From Litoreibacter arenae DSM 19593 (GTDB lineage Bacteria > Pseudomonadota > Alphaproteobacteria > Rhodobacterales > Rhodobacteraceae): a DNA stretch of 64,000 nucleotides. A program made the position numbers and the translations under genes. The stretch lies in the NCBI RefSeq assembly GCF_000442275.2, contig NZ_KE557312.1:62001-126000 (forward strand), written 5' to 3'. Positions 1 through 8,017 of the stretch are shown here, piece by piece (the first letter of the stretch is position 1; each line of letters begins with the position of its first letter). The notes under the pieces were generated by a model. It was not told the DNA's origin. It searched no databases and saw only the letters and a program-made list of their open reading frames with translations.

Positions 1-422
1 TTCAACCACGCATGTGGGTCGATATCGCCATGCGCGTCGTGGCCATGATCGTCGTCATGGTCATGCGCCTCGAACCCGTCCGCGTCCCGAAACTCCAGCG
101 TCTGCGTCTCTGGCAGGTGCAGCAACTCCACCTGCACCGCGTCGGCCGACAAGCGGTCCAGCGTCGGCTCTAGCCAAGGCGTCAGGCTTTCGCCTACCCA
201 GAACACCGCCTGCGCCTGCTCCAACGCACCGGCTTGCGAAGGTCGCAGCGCAAAGCTGTGGGGCGAAGCGCTGGCGGTGACCAAAACCTCCGGCTCCCCC
301 AACTCGCCCATCACCTGCGCAACCAGAGAATGGACGGGGGCGATGTCGGTCACAACACGCGGGACATCCGCGAAAGCAGGGGAGGCGAAGAGTATGGAGG
401 ACAGAAGGACAGTGCGCAGCAT
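1..422 (-). CDS. znuA: Zinc ABC transporter substrate-binding protein ZnuA (N-terminal part, cut by window edge)
   Basis: Periplasmic zinc-binding protein that delivers Zn(II) to ZnuB/ZnuC. Read on the minus strand from an ATG at 420-422, the frame stays open to the left edge, so the C-terminal part is missing. It begins with a signal peptide ending near AFA-DVPRVV. A PHSFALRPS segment carries the first metal-ligand His of the family, and a His/Asp-rich loop (AHDHDDDHGHDAHGD) is typical of ZnuA. The last residues before the edge, DPHAWL, match the conserved second-ligand region. It is divergent from zur-znuC-znuB and shares a short intergenic region with a Zur-box-like palindrome, so zinc-dependent repression is likely. 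The His-rich loop favours zinc over manganese. Confidence 0.93.
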   Translation of the reverse strand, partial: MLRTVLLSSILFASPAFADVPRVVTDIAPVHSLVAQVMGELGEPEVLVTASASPHSFALRPSQAGALEQAQAVFWVGESLTPWLEPTLDRLSADAVQVELLHLPETQTLEFRDADGFEAHDHDDDHGHDAHGDIDPHAWL

Positions 423-465
423 GGTTTACCTATGTGATTGTATAACATATTGCCCTCTGTTAGTT

Positions 466-478
466 GTTATATCATAAC
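466..478. promoter_or_regulatory. Putative Zur operator between znuA and zur
   Basis: GTTATATCATAAC is a palindrome with 5-bp arms (GTTAT/ATAAC) around a 3-bp centre. It lies in the 86-bp gap between the divergent znuA and zur start codons and resembles alphaproteobacterial Zur/Fur-type boxes. A weaker related sequence (TGTATAACAT) lies about 25 bp closer to znuA. Zur binding is inferred from position and symmetry. Confidence 0.6.
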
Positions 479-508
479 GTATCAACCCCAAAGTTTCAGG
501 AGCCTTCC

Positions 509-988
509 ATGGACCCGCTCGGATTCAAACGCCACGATCATTCTAGCTGCATCACCGAGGGCGTGGCCGCTGTGGCGCAGACCTGCGCCGAGGAAGGGCT
601 GCAATTCACCCCCGTGCGCAAGCGTGTGCTGGAAATTCTGCTGGAAGGTCACCGCGCCATCGGGGCCTATGAAATCCTCGACACCTTGCGGCAGGAGGGA
701 CTCGGCTCGCAGCCACCGGTCGCCTACCGCGCGCTGGATTTTCTGGTCAAGCACGGCTTTGCTCACAAGATCGAGCGTCTCAACGCCTTCATCGCCTGCG
801 CCCATCCCGGCGATGCCCATGCGCCCGCGTTCCTGATCTGCCGAAGCTGCGACGCAGTGGCGGAAACAGTGACTGCGCAGGAAGGCGGGCGGTTGGGGAA
901 AGCGGCGGAAGCGACCGGTTTCACGATCGAGCGCACGGTGCTTGAGGCTGAAGGTGTCTGCCCGAACTGCCAAGGCGCCGCTGGATGA
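509..988 (+). CDS. zur: Fur-family zinc uptake regulator Zur
   Basis: Zinc-responsive repressor of the Fur superfamily, 159 residues. The chosen ATG at 509 has AGGAG just upstream. The winged-helix half contains TPVRKRVLEILLEGHRAIGAYEILD and PPVAYRALDFLVKHGFAHKIE, as in Zur rather than Fur. The metal half has CRSCDAV and a C-terminal CPNC, together the structural zinc Cys4 set. It is the first gene of zur-znuC-znuB and overlaps znuC by 4 nt (ATGA). The divergent znuA and the palindrome at 466-478 suggest that it controls both directions and itself. Confidence 0.9.
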   Translation: MDPLGFKRHDHSSCITEGVAAVAQTCAEEGLQFTPVRKRVLEILLEGHRAIGAYEILDTLRQEGLGSQPPVAYRALDFLVKHGFAHKIERLNAFIACAHPGDAHAPAFLICRSCDAVAETVTAQEGGRLGKAAEATGFTIERTVLEAEGVCPNCQGAAG

Positions 989-1737
989 GCCCGCTCGTCA
1001 CTTTTGAAAACGTCAGCGTTCGTTACGGCGCGCAAAGAGTGCTGGATGCGGTCAATCTCAGCATCCAGCCGGGCGAGATCGTGACAATAGTCGGGCCGAA
1101 CGGGTCCGGCAAATCCTCCCTGCTGCGGGCGCTGATCGGGGCGCTCACGCCGTCGTCAGGCCAGATCACCCGAGCGCCGGACCTGCGTATCGGCTATGTG
1201 CCGCAAAAGCTGCATATCGAGCCGACCCTGCCGATGACGGTCACCCGTTTCCTGAGCTTGCCGGTCAAGGTCGCAACCCACGCGGCCGCCGAGGCGCTGG
1301 CGCAAGCAGGCGTTCCCGAGCTTGGTCCGCGCCAGATGTCCAACCTGTCCGGCGGCCAGTTCCAGCGCGTGTTGCTGGCCCGCGCGTTGCTGCACAAGCC
1401 GCAACTCTTGTTGCTGGACGAGGCGACGCAAGGTCTCGACCAACTGGGCTCCGCCGCGTTTTACCGCCATATAGAGCAGGTCCGCGAGAAGCTTGGCTGC
1501 GCGGTCCTGATGATAAGCCACGAGTTGCACGTGGTGATGAGTGCGTCCGACCGTGTGATCTGCCTGAACGGTCATGTGTGTTGCGAGGGCAAGCCCGACG
1601 TCGTCGCCTCCGCCCCAGAATACCGTGCCTTGTTTGGCACCGGCACGGGCGGGGCTTTGGCGCTCTATCGCCACGATCATGACCATGTGCATGGCGACGG
1701 GTGCAATCACGACCACCCCCATGAGGCCGCAGAATAA
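985..1737 (+). CDS. znuC: Zinc ABC transporter ATP-binding protein ZnuC
   Basis: Cytoplasmic ATPase of the zinc importer, 250 residues. Walker A is GPNGSGKSS, the signature is LSGGQFQRVLLARALL and Walker B is LLLLDEAT, followed by the H-loop MISHELHVV. The C-terminus is a His/Asp-rich tail (RHDHDHVHGDGCNHDHPHE), which may bind zinc and is common in ZnuC. It starts inside the zur stop (4-nt overlap) and its stop shares one base with the znuB start (TAATG), so the three genes are translationally coupled. Confidence 0.95.
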   Translation: MSPLVTFENVSVRYGAQRVLDAVNLSIQPGEIVTIVGPNGSGKSSLLRALIGALTPSSGQITRAPDLRIGYVPQKLHIEPTLPMTVTRFLSLPVKVATHAAAEALAQAGVPELGPRQMSNLSGGQFQRVLLARALLHKPQLLLLDEATQGLDQLGSAAFYRHIEQVREKLGCAVLMISHELHVVMSASDRVICLNGHVCCEGKPDVVASAPEYRALFGTGTGGALALYRHDHDHVHGDGCNHDHPHEAAE

Positions 1738-2525
1738 TGCTCGACAGTTTCCTTGTTCGCGCCGCCCTTGCCGGGCTTGGTGTCGCCGTGGCCGCCGCCC
1801 CCTTGGGCTGCTTCGTCGTCTGGCGGCGCATGGCGTATTTCGGCGACGCCACGGCGCACGCGTCCATTCTTGGCGTCGCGCTGGCGCTCAGCTTCAACAT
1901 GTCCGTTTTCGCGGGCGTCCTTGTAGTCGCCTTGGTGATGGCGACTACGGTATCCACCCTGTCAGGTAGAGGCTATGCAATGGACACGTTACTGGGCGTC
2001 ATGGCCCATTCCGCCATTGCCTTCGGGCTTGTCGCGGTGTCCTTCCTGGACGGTGTACGGATTGACCTGATGGCCTACCTGTTCGGTGACATTCTGGCCG
2101 TGGGCCGTGTCGATCTGGCGGTGATCTGGGGCGGAGCGTTGCTGGTTCTGGCGCTTGTCGGATGGCGCTGGCAACAGCTGTTGCTGTCCACTGTCAGCCC
2201 TGATCTGGCGCAGGCCAGCGGCATTGACCCGAAGCGGGAGCAACTGATCCTGACCATCGCGCTTGCCGTGGTGGTCGCCGTGGCAATCAAGGTGGTCGGT
2301 GTCCTGCTGATCGCAGCACTTCTTATCATCCCCGCCGCCGCCGCCCGACCCTTGGCGCACACGCCTGAGCGCATGGCCGCCATCGCCGCCGCCATCGGCG
2401 CGGTGTCGGCTTTGGGCGGCTTGCAACTGGCCTACCGGTTTGACACACCCGCCGGCCCTACGATGGTCTGCGTTGCCGCCGGATTGTTCGGGTTGAGCAG
2501 CTTGGTCAGTCTGTCCCGCGTGTAG
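1737..2525 (+). CDS. znuB: Zinc ABC transporter permease ZnuB
   Basis: Membrane permease of the ABC-3 family, 262 residues with about eight hydrophobic segments. It pairs with ZnuC to move zinc inward across the inner membrane. Family landmarks are the early GCFVVWRRMAYFGDATAHASILGVAL segment (ABC-3 start) and the late KVVGVLLIAALLIIPAAAARPLA block. The start codon shares a base with the znuC stop. Its last 20 bp overlap the end of the convergent SRPBCC gene, so the operon ends here. No clear intrinsic terminator is visible. Confidence 0.94.
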   Translation: MLDSFLVRAALAGLGVAVAAAPLGCFVVWRRMAYFGDATAHASILGVALALSFNMSVFAGVLVVALVMATTVSTLSGRGYAMDTLLGVMAHSAIAFGLVAVSFLDGVRIDLMAYLFGDILAVGRVDLAVIWGGALLVLALVGWRWQQLLLSTVSPDLAQASGIDPKREQLILTIALAVVVAVAIKVVGVLLIAALLIIPAAAARPLAHTPERMAAIAAAIGAVSALGGLQLAYRFDTPAGPTMVCVAAGLFGLSSLVSLSRV

Positions 2526-3051
2526 CCTCCAAGCGGTCACGAAACGCTTCAAGCTGCTCCTGCAAGGGCGAGCGTTTCGCCCGCGACATGAACCACCCCG
2601 ATATGCGCGACCAGCCGCCAAGGCTCATCTGTGTCGTGACCCGCAACAGGGTGCCGTCGCCATCGGGCGTGAAGCTCGTTTCCTGCACACCCTCGGCTGG
2701 CAGCTTGCCGAAGAGCGGGCTGTAATCGTCGCGCATGTCATAGGCCAGCGCGGGCATTACGCCCGGCGTCACTTCATGCGAGGCCAGTGGCAGAACACGG
2801 GTGATTTGCAGATGGCTGGCGATGCGGTGGGGGCGGTCGACCTCGACTACGGTTTCGATCATCTCTGTCTTCAGCTCGGGGTAGATAAACATCCAGACCG
2901 CCTGCGTGCCGGGGCCATCCTCGACCACATTTGTAAAGGACACTTCGGTGCGACCCGAACTATGCTCCGCAGTCAGGCGTGCATCGGTATAGAGGTCGTA
3001 GACCTCCGCCAGAGGTCGCGCGATGTAAACCTCGCCACTCATCACTGTCAT
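2506..3051 (-). CDS. SRPBCC-superfamily protein coupled to the reductive dehalogenase
   Basis: A 181-residue cytoplasmic protein with the START/SRPBCC helix-grip pattern. It opens with the family-style MSGEVYIARPLAEVYDLYTDARLTAEHS and continues with alternating strands and a C-terminal helix (QLEAFRDRLEA). SRPBCC proteins bind hydrophobic ligands, and some act as oxygenase or lyase subunits; no catalytic residues can be assigned here. Its ATG overlaps the TGA of the rdhA gene (ATGA), with GGAG 8 nt upstream, so it is translated with the dehalogenase. Roles in binding an aromatic substrate, chaperoning or cofactor handling are all inference. It is convergent with znuB and overlaps it by 20 bp. 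Confidence 0.75.
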   Translation of the reverse strand: MTVMSGEVYIARPLAEVYDLYTDARLTAEHSSGRTEVSFTNVVEDGPGTQAVWMFIYPELKTEMIETVVEVDRPHRIASHLQITRVLPLASHEVTPGVMPALAYDMRDDYSPLFGKLPAEGVQETSFTPDGDGTLLRVTTQMSLGGWSRISGWFMSRAKRSPLQEQLEAFRDRLEATRGTD

Positions 3052-6000
3052 AGATCAATCTCCAAGATACCATCCTTGTGTGCTGCGCGGGACTGGCACA
3101 GGATCATCGCCCCCGCGCGATCCGCGTTGGACAGCACGAAGTCCCGATGCTCCACATCGCCCGTGACCACGCCACATTTGCACACCCCGCACAGCCCGTC
3201 AGAGCATTTCACATCCACATGTACCCCCGCCCGCAGCAGAGCGTCGGTCGCGGCTTCGTCAGCCTTTACCGCGATGTCCTTCCCTGTGCGGGACAGGCGC
3301 AAGGTGAAGTTGTGATTGACGTAATCGGGTTGCTCGGGGACCGAGAAGAACTCCAGATGTCGCGTGTCCTCGGGGAAGCCGTTCGCTTGCGCCGCGTCCA
3401 TGACGGCGGCCATGTAGACCTCCGGTCCGCAGGTGTAGACATGGGCGCCGTCGCGGTGGTTCAGCGTGTTGGCAAGGTCACAGCGCGAGCCTTCGTCGGA
3501 GAAATGCAGGTGTACCTTGTCCGCCCATGGCACCTTTGCGAGATCGTCCAAGAACCCCGCCCCGCCGCGCGTCGAGCAGGAGTAGTGCAGCGCGAATTCC
3601 GCGCCGATAACGTGTAGTCTATGCGCCATGGCGATCATCGGAGTGACACCGATGCCGCCGCCCATGAGGTAGGTGAAACTGGCGTCCTCGTGCAGCGGGA
3701 AATGGTTGATGGGCTTGGAGATATGCACCCTTCGCCCTTCCTCGAAAATGCGGTGCATCAGGCGCGAACCGCCCCGCCCGTGATCCTCGCGCAGCACCGC
3801 GATCTGGTAGCGGGAGCGGTCGGCGGGGTCACCGGACAGGGAATATTGGCGCAGGAATTCAGGAGCAACTACCACGTCGATATGCGCGCCTGCCTCCACG
3901 GGGGGCATGTCAGAGCCGTCGGGCATGGCGAACTCGTACTTCGTCACTGTGTCGGTCATATGCTCGACCTTCGAGATCACCGCGCCCATGACGGGGCTGT
4001 CTTGCTGGTCGGCGGTGTAGATATGCTCCGGCGTTAACCCCTTGGCGCGACGGGCTTTATGCTCGGAGGCGGGGATCATCGCCTTGTAGGCCGCGATCCC
4101 TGCCTCGCGGTCCATCGGGTAGGGGTAGGCATAGGGCGGCGGGGCCAAAGGGGCGGGGTAGACGGCAAGTGTCTGGTCCTCGTAGCGCAGGTCCAACCCC
4201 TTTTGCAGCCCGCGTGCGTTCACCGGATGGGCGGAGGGGCGGTAGGCCCCGTCATCGACCATTTCCAGATCCCACCACCACTTCTTGACGGGGTTGATTT
4301 CGCCCTGTCCCGCCAGATCATCCAGCTTTGCCAAGGCCTTGGCGGCTTGCGGCAGGGTCATGGCCAGCTTGCGAAAGGGGGCTTCGGCGAACAGACCTTC
4401 GAGGTTCCACGGGCAGGTTTTCATGCAGCGCCCGCACATCGCGCCGTTCTTCTGGGCGACGCGGTAGGTGGTGCATTTCTGGCTGTCGGACTTCCAAATC
4501 TCGTAGCCGTTGAACATCAGTTTCGGGCCTGCGGTGATCGCACCTGATGGGCATTCGCGGGCGCATTTATTGCAGGCTTCGCAGAACTTTTGAAGGCCAA
4601 AATCTATTGGTTTATCGTGGGTTAGCGGCATGTTGGTGGTCACCACGCCGGACTTCAGACGGGGGCCGAGGAAGGGGTTTAGGATGACCTCGCCGATGCG
4701 GGAGACCTCGCCCAGACCGGATAGCAGCAGCAGCGGCGGGTGCAGCACCTCGTCATCCATTACGGAATGGACGCGGGCGGTGTAGCCGAGGCGGCGGAGG
4801 TGCTCGGCCAGCACGCCGCCCAAGAGCGAGAACCGCAGGTAGGCGCGCATGCTTTGCGCACAGGCGATCCAGTCGTCGCCGGAGGCGCCTTCCATGGTCT
4901 CGTGGCCTTGGTCGATGATCATGGAGATCGCGTTGGAATGGTAGGGCGTGATCGGCTGGCCCGCCGCGTCGTGGCTGTAATAAACCCAGTTAGGACAAGC
5001 GCTTAGGCCCACCGCATCGACACCAAGCCAGTAGAGCGCGGCCTTGATGTTGGAGGCGTTGCGGTCGGGGTCGTGGGTGGACTCGTGGACCTGCGCCGCC
5101 TCTCCGTCTTGCAGCAGAACGAACGCGCCTAGGGACGGCCGGAAGGCGAAAGCTGCCGCCGATTTGCGGACATAGTTGCCGTTTTTCGTGGCCTCCTGCA
5201 CCGTCTTTCCCATGTCGCCGAACAGGCCGCGGGCGAACAGGTTGGCGCGTTTGGGGACGCGGGCGACGTTGGGTTTGTCGATATAGGTGGTCGGATTTTC
5301 GACCCGTTTGAGGGTCTCGAACGGGTGCGGGCCGTCGCGGAATTTGCGTGTCTGAAAAGCGTCGGCTTTGCGTCGGCTTTTTGTATGGCCGGAAAGCCCG
5401 ATGGCCCAAGACAGGCCGGGCTTGGCATTTGGGGCCAAGGGGCCGTCCGCCGCCATCGCCAGCGTCGTCGTAACCACGGCCAATCCGTAGCGGTCGCCCA
5501 GAAACGGGTTTGTCCCGTCCGCATGATTCAGCCCCGCCGCCACCGCCAGCTTGCCCAGATGCACCTCGCTCGCGGCCATCGAATGCGCCCGCGCCTCGAA
5601 ACCCAAACTGCGGATGTAGGAGGCGAGGGTCACCGCCGTCTCCATCCCGCGCAGGCAGGTGCGGTGGTCTTGGGCGTCGGTGATCCAGTCGCAGCCAGAC
5701 TCGGCCGCGTCGGGGTCGCGGGGCATGTCGTAGAGGAACACCAGCGCGTGGGTATGGTGGTCGCAGGCCTGCGGCGGGGCGCGCATGCTTTCGCGCAGGC
5801 CTGCCATGATGACGTCGATCCCTGCCGCCAGCGTTTTGGGCTGCAACGTGCGCAGCTTGTCCGCAAGACGATCCACATCGGGGTTGACCAGTGGCGCGTC
5901 CAACGAAGCCTCGGGCGGTATCTTACAGGTGCCGACCATGGAGGCGTCGCAATAGTAGCCGAAGGCCTTGAGGTGATTGGCCCGCTCCGTCAGGTCGTCC

Positions 6001-6230
6001 GGTATATCGGCCACTTCCTTTTTCACCAGCCCCTCGCGCGTGGCGTCGAGCATCGCCTGATACTCCTGCATCGCGTTCACGATGCTGAGCGGGTCGCCCG
6101 CGCGGCGGAAGCTGACCGGTTGCATATCCGGCACGCGGTCCAGTGGCACGGCATCGGCCCGCGACAACTTTTCCAACGGGTAGGGGCCCAGATGCACGGG
6201 GCGGTTGCGGTAGGAAAAGAGCTTGGTCAT
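3048..6230 (-). CDS. rdhA: Self-sufficient catabolic reductive dehalogenase (cobalamin/2x[4Fe-4S]) fused to FMN/[2Fe-2S] reductase
   Basis: Predicted to remove halogen reductively from an organohalide, using cobalamin and electrons from NAD(P)H. It has 1060 residues. There is no Tat signal at the N-terminus, so it should be soluble and cytoplasmic, unlike respiratory RdhA. Residues ~150-260 and ~430-540 look like two related halves of the B12 region, each with LGF/YxARxHS and NPFLGxR...VVTT. Two ferredoxin motifs follow: C550/C553/C556/C560-P and C586/C599/C602/C606-P. From ~745 there is a phthalate-dioxygenase-reductase-like module: RQYSLSG at 794-800 (flavin), GGGIGVTPM at 857-865 and CGPE at 934 (nucleotide), and a plant-type [2Fe-2S] site with C1009, C1014, C1017 and C1045. 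This architecture matches catabolic, oxygen-tolerant RdhA proteins such as BhbA and the self-sufficient enzyme of Jhaorihella. The substrate is unknown. No membrane anchor (RdhB) is present. Confidence 0.9.
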   Translation of the reverse strand: MTKLFSYRNRPVHLGPYPLEKLSRADAVPLDRVPDMQPVSFRRAGDPLSIVNAMQEYQAMLDATREGLVKKEVADIPDDLTERANHLKAFGYYCDASMVGTCKIPPEASLDAPLVNPDVDRLADKLRTLQPKTLAAGIDVIMAGLRESMRAPPQACDHHTHALVFLYDMPRDPDAAESGCDWITDAQDHRTCLRGMETAVTLASYIRSLGFEARAHSMAASEVHLGKLAVAAGLNHADGTNPFLGDRYGLAVVTTTLAMAADGPLAPNAKPGLSWAIGLSGHTKSRRKADAFQTRKFRDGPHPFETLKRVENPTTYIDKPNVARVPKRANLFARGLFGDMGKTVQEATKNGNYVRKSAAAFAFRPSLGAFVLLQDGEAAQVHESTHDPDRNASNIKAALYWLGVDAVGLSACPNWVYYSHDAAGQPITPYHSNAISMIIDQGHETMEGASGDDWIACAQSMRAYLRFSLLGGVLAEHLRRLGYTARVHSVMDDEVLHPPLLLLSGLGEVSRIGEVILNPFLGPRLKSGVVTTNMPLTHDKPIDFGLQKFCEACNKCARECPSGAITAGPKLMFNGYEIWKSDSQKCTTYRVAQKNGAMCGRCMKTCPWNLEGLFAEAPFRKLAMTLPQAAKALAKLDDLAGQGEINPVKKWWWDLEMVDDGAYRPSAHPVNARGLQKGLDLRYEDQTLAVYPAPLAPPPYAYPYPMDREAGIAAYKAMIPASEHKARRAKGLTPEHIYTADQQDSPVMGAVISKVEHMTDTVTKYEFAMPDGSDMPPVEAGAHIDVVVAPEFLRQYSLSGDPADRSRYQIAVLREDHGRGGSRLMHRIFEEGRRVHISKPINHFPLHEDASFTYLMGGGIGVTPMIAMAHRLHVIGAEFALHYSCSTRGGAGFLDDLAKVPWADKVHLHFSDEGSRCDLANTLNHRDGAHVYTCGPEVYMAAVMDAAQANGFPEDTRHLEFFSVPEQPDYVNHNFTLRLSRTGKDIAVKADEAATDALLRAGVHVDVKCSDGLCGVCKCGVVTGDVEHRDFVLSNADRAGAMILCQSRAAHKDGILEIDL

Positions 6231-6333
6231 GGGGCCTGTCAGAACTTGGCGCGGCGCAGTGCTTGTCCTTGCCGTTGATCCTTGCCACTGTCACGGAGCA
6301 GGGCCGGACGGTCAAGGCAACATGAGGCAGGAC

Positions 6334-7035
6334 ATGACTGGGCAGATCAAAGGGCTGCTGTTCGACAAGGACGGCACCTTGCTGGATTTTGACGCGACAT
6401 GGGGACAGTGGGCCTCGGGCTTTCTGACGGAACTGGCGGAAGGCGACGCGGCGCTGGGCACCTGCATGGGGGACGCGATCGGCTACGATATGGCGGGCGG
6501 GGTGTTCCACCCGACAAGCCCCGTCATTGCAGGGACATCGGACGTGGCCATCGACCTGCTGTTGCCGTTCCTGCCCAAGTGGGAGCGCGACGCGCTGCTG
6601 GCCCATGGCAACGCTGCCGCCGCCCGCGCGCCGCTGGTGGCGCCGTGCCCGCTGCCGGAACTGTTCGACCGCTTTGATGCGATGGGGCTGGCCTTGGGGG
6701 TGGCGACCAATGACGCCGAAAGCTCTGCCATCGCGCATGTGAGTGCGTTGGGGCTGGAGGGTAGGTTCGCGCGCATTCTGGGGTTCGATTCCGGCTATGG
6801 CGGCAAGCCCGCGCCGGAGATGCTGTGGGCGTTCACTGACCATTGCGGGCTGGAGCCTGCGCAGGTGGCCATGATCGGCGACAGCACCCACGACCTGCAT
6901 GCGGGCCGCGCGGCGGGGATGGTCTGCGTCGGTGTGCTGACGGGGCCTGCCACGCGGCGCGATCTGGAGCCACATGCGGATGTGGTGCTGGGCAGTGTGG
7001 CGGATTTGCCGGACTGGTTGGGGTCGATGGGCTGA
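6334..7035 (+). CDS. HAD-superfamily hydrolase, phosphoglycolate-phosphatase-like
   Basis: A 233-residue HAD phosphatase. Motif I is FDKDGTLLDF with the DxD nucleophile pair, motif II lies around GVATND, motif III has GGKPAPEM and motif IV is MIGDSTHDLHAG. A helical cap sits between motifs I and II, as in Gph-type enzymes. The likely substrate is a small phosphoester such as 2-phosphoglycolate. Start chosen at the second of two close ATGs (6322, 6334), where GAGG spacing is better. It is divergent from rdhA with about 100 bp between them. The family includes L-2-haloacid dehalogenases, but the DKDGT motif and cap fit phosphatases better, so a dehalogenation role is not supported. Confidence 0.8.
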   Translation: MTGQIKGLLFDKDGTLLDFDATWGQWASGFLTELAEGDAALGTCMGDAIGYDMAGGVFHPTSPVIAGTSDVAIDLLLPFLPKWERDALLAHGNAAAARAPLVAPCPLPELFDRFDAMGLALGVATNDAESSAIAHVSALGLEGRFARILGFDSGYGGKPAPEMLWAFTDHCGLEPAQVAMIGDSTHDLHAGRAAGMVCVGVLTGPATRRDLEPHADVVLGSVADLPDWLGSMG

Positions 7036-7133
7036 GGGTGCAAGCCGGGCGGGGAAGGTCGGCTTGGAGCCTATAGCTACCACTCTGAAATCTAGCTAAA
7101 GTCTAGCGGAGCCCCCAATTGGAGTGAAAGATT

Positions 7134-7850
7134 TTGCTAGATTCTTTGCGATTCCGTTTGTTGATTTGTGTAATGCTGTCGGTCACGTTTGTGTCGACGG
7201 CACATGCACAGACCCCACTTAATTTCGATCATTGTAGAGATGATCTCGAAAAAAGTTTTGAGACACTCGCATTAGAAGCAAGGGCTATTTCCGGATTTAG
7301 TCTTTGCCCTCAAGCAAATTTTTCATGGAATATAGTTGTTCAGCTTACGCCCTCGCCAGAAAAGAGCCACCGCTTAGTGCAGTTGTTCGGCGTAAGAACT
7401 CCAGGATACCGCAGCTTGCAAACGGACGGACGTGCTTCCTTTGAAATCCGACCTTTTTCCAAAGACATATGGAGCGTGGACATATTTGATGACCACGGAA
7501 ATCGCGATACTGGGACGAGTTTCATTTGGGCGCGTGACATGTCGGAAAATGCACGGCCCTTTGTCACCGGCGCGTTGGACTGGCATCCAGTGAAGTATTT
7601 TGATTGCTATCGGGCAACGGCGCGTGCGGGTGATCGGGAAGGTTTGAACTGTCGAACACGGTACCATATTACGACATGTTCGCGTTTTTTGGATGAGCAC
7701 ATGAGTGAAGCATGGTTTGATCCTGAATTTACGATACGAGTTCACTCTTACAATGACGCATCCACGAACCACCTGTTCGAGCACTTCGAAGAAGTTCATT
7801 CTTATGTTGAGGAAGTTCTGAACCGGCTGCTGGAATTCAGTTGCTCGTGA
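7134..7850 (+). CDS. Exported protein of unknown function in an AT-richer patch
   Basis: A 238-residue protein that I do not recognise. A TTG start at 7134, preceded by GGAG at good distance, gives a clear signal peptide (RFRLLICVMLSVTFVSTAHA-QTP), so it is probably periplasmic. The mature part has several Cys (CRDDLEK, LCPQ, FDCYRA, NCRTRYHITTCSRF), compatible with disulfides, and ends in a helical His/Glu-rich stretch. No family motif is evident. The codon use and base composition are visibly more AT-rich than those of the flanking genes, which suggests recent acquisition. It stands alone between the HAD gene and the methyltransferase gene. Confidence 0.6.
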   Translation: MLDSLRFRLLICVMLSVTFVSTAHAQTPLNFDHCRDDLEKSFETLALEARAISGFSLCPQANFSWNIVVQLTPSPEKSHRLVQLFGVRTPGYRSLQTDGRASFEIRPFSKDIWSVDIFDDHGNRDTGTSFIWARDMSENARPFVTGALDWHPVKYFDCYRATARAGDREGLNCRTRYHITTCSRFLDEHMSEAWFDPEFTIRVHSYNDASTNHLFEHFEEVHSYVEEVLNRLLEFSCS

Positions 7851-8017
7851 GATCTGCAAACGGCAGAACAGGCCGCACGTCAGTCAATCTATCAAACTCC
7901 AATGCCTCTGCCCCCTTCCAAGTTTGCCACAAAAGCGACGTCGGGCGTCGGTAAACGCCAAACCTGACACCGTGGTGCAGTGCAGTCTGGTTGGGCAGGT
8001 GGCACGGGGAGGCGCAG

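Noticed and set aside
5325-6278. A 317-codon open frame on the plus strand inside rdhA
   Set aside because: It is fully antisense to the well-supported dehalogenase gene and encodes an Arg/His/Gly-rich sequence typical of GC-rich shadow frames.
6334-7035. Haloacid dehalogenase working with the reductive dehalogenase
   Set aside because: The motifs fit phosphoglycolate-type phosphatases. The name HAD alone is not evidence of dehalogenation, and the gene is on the opposite strand.
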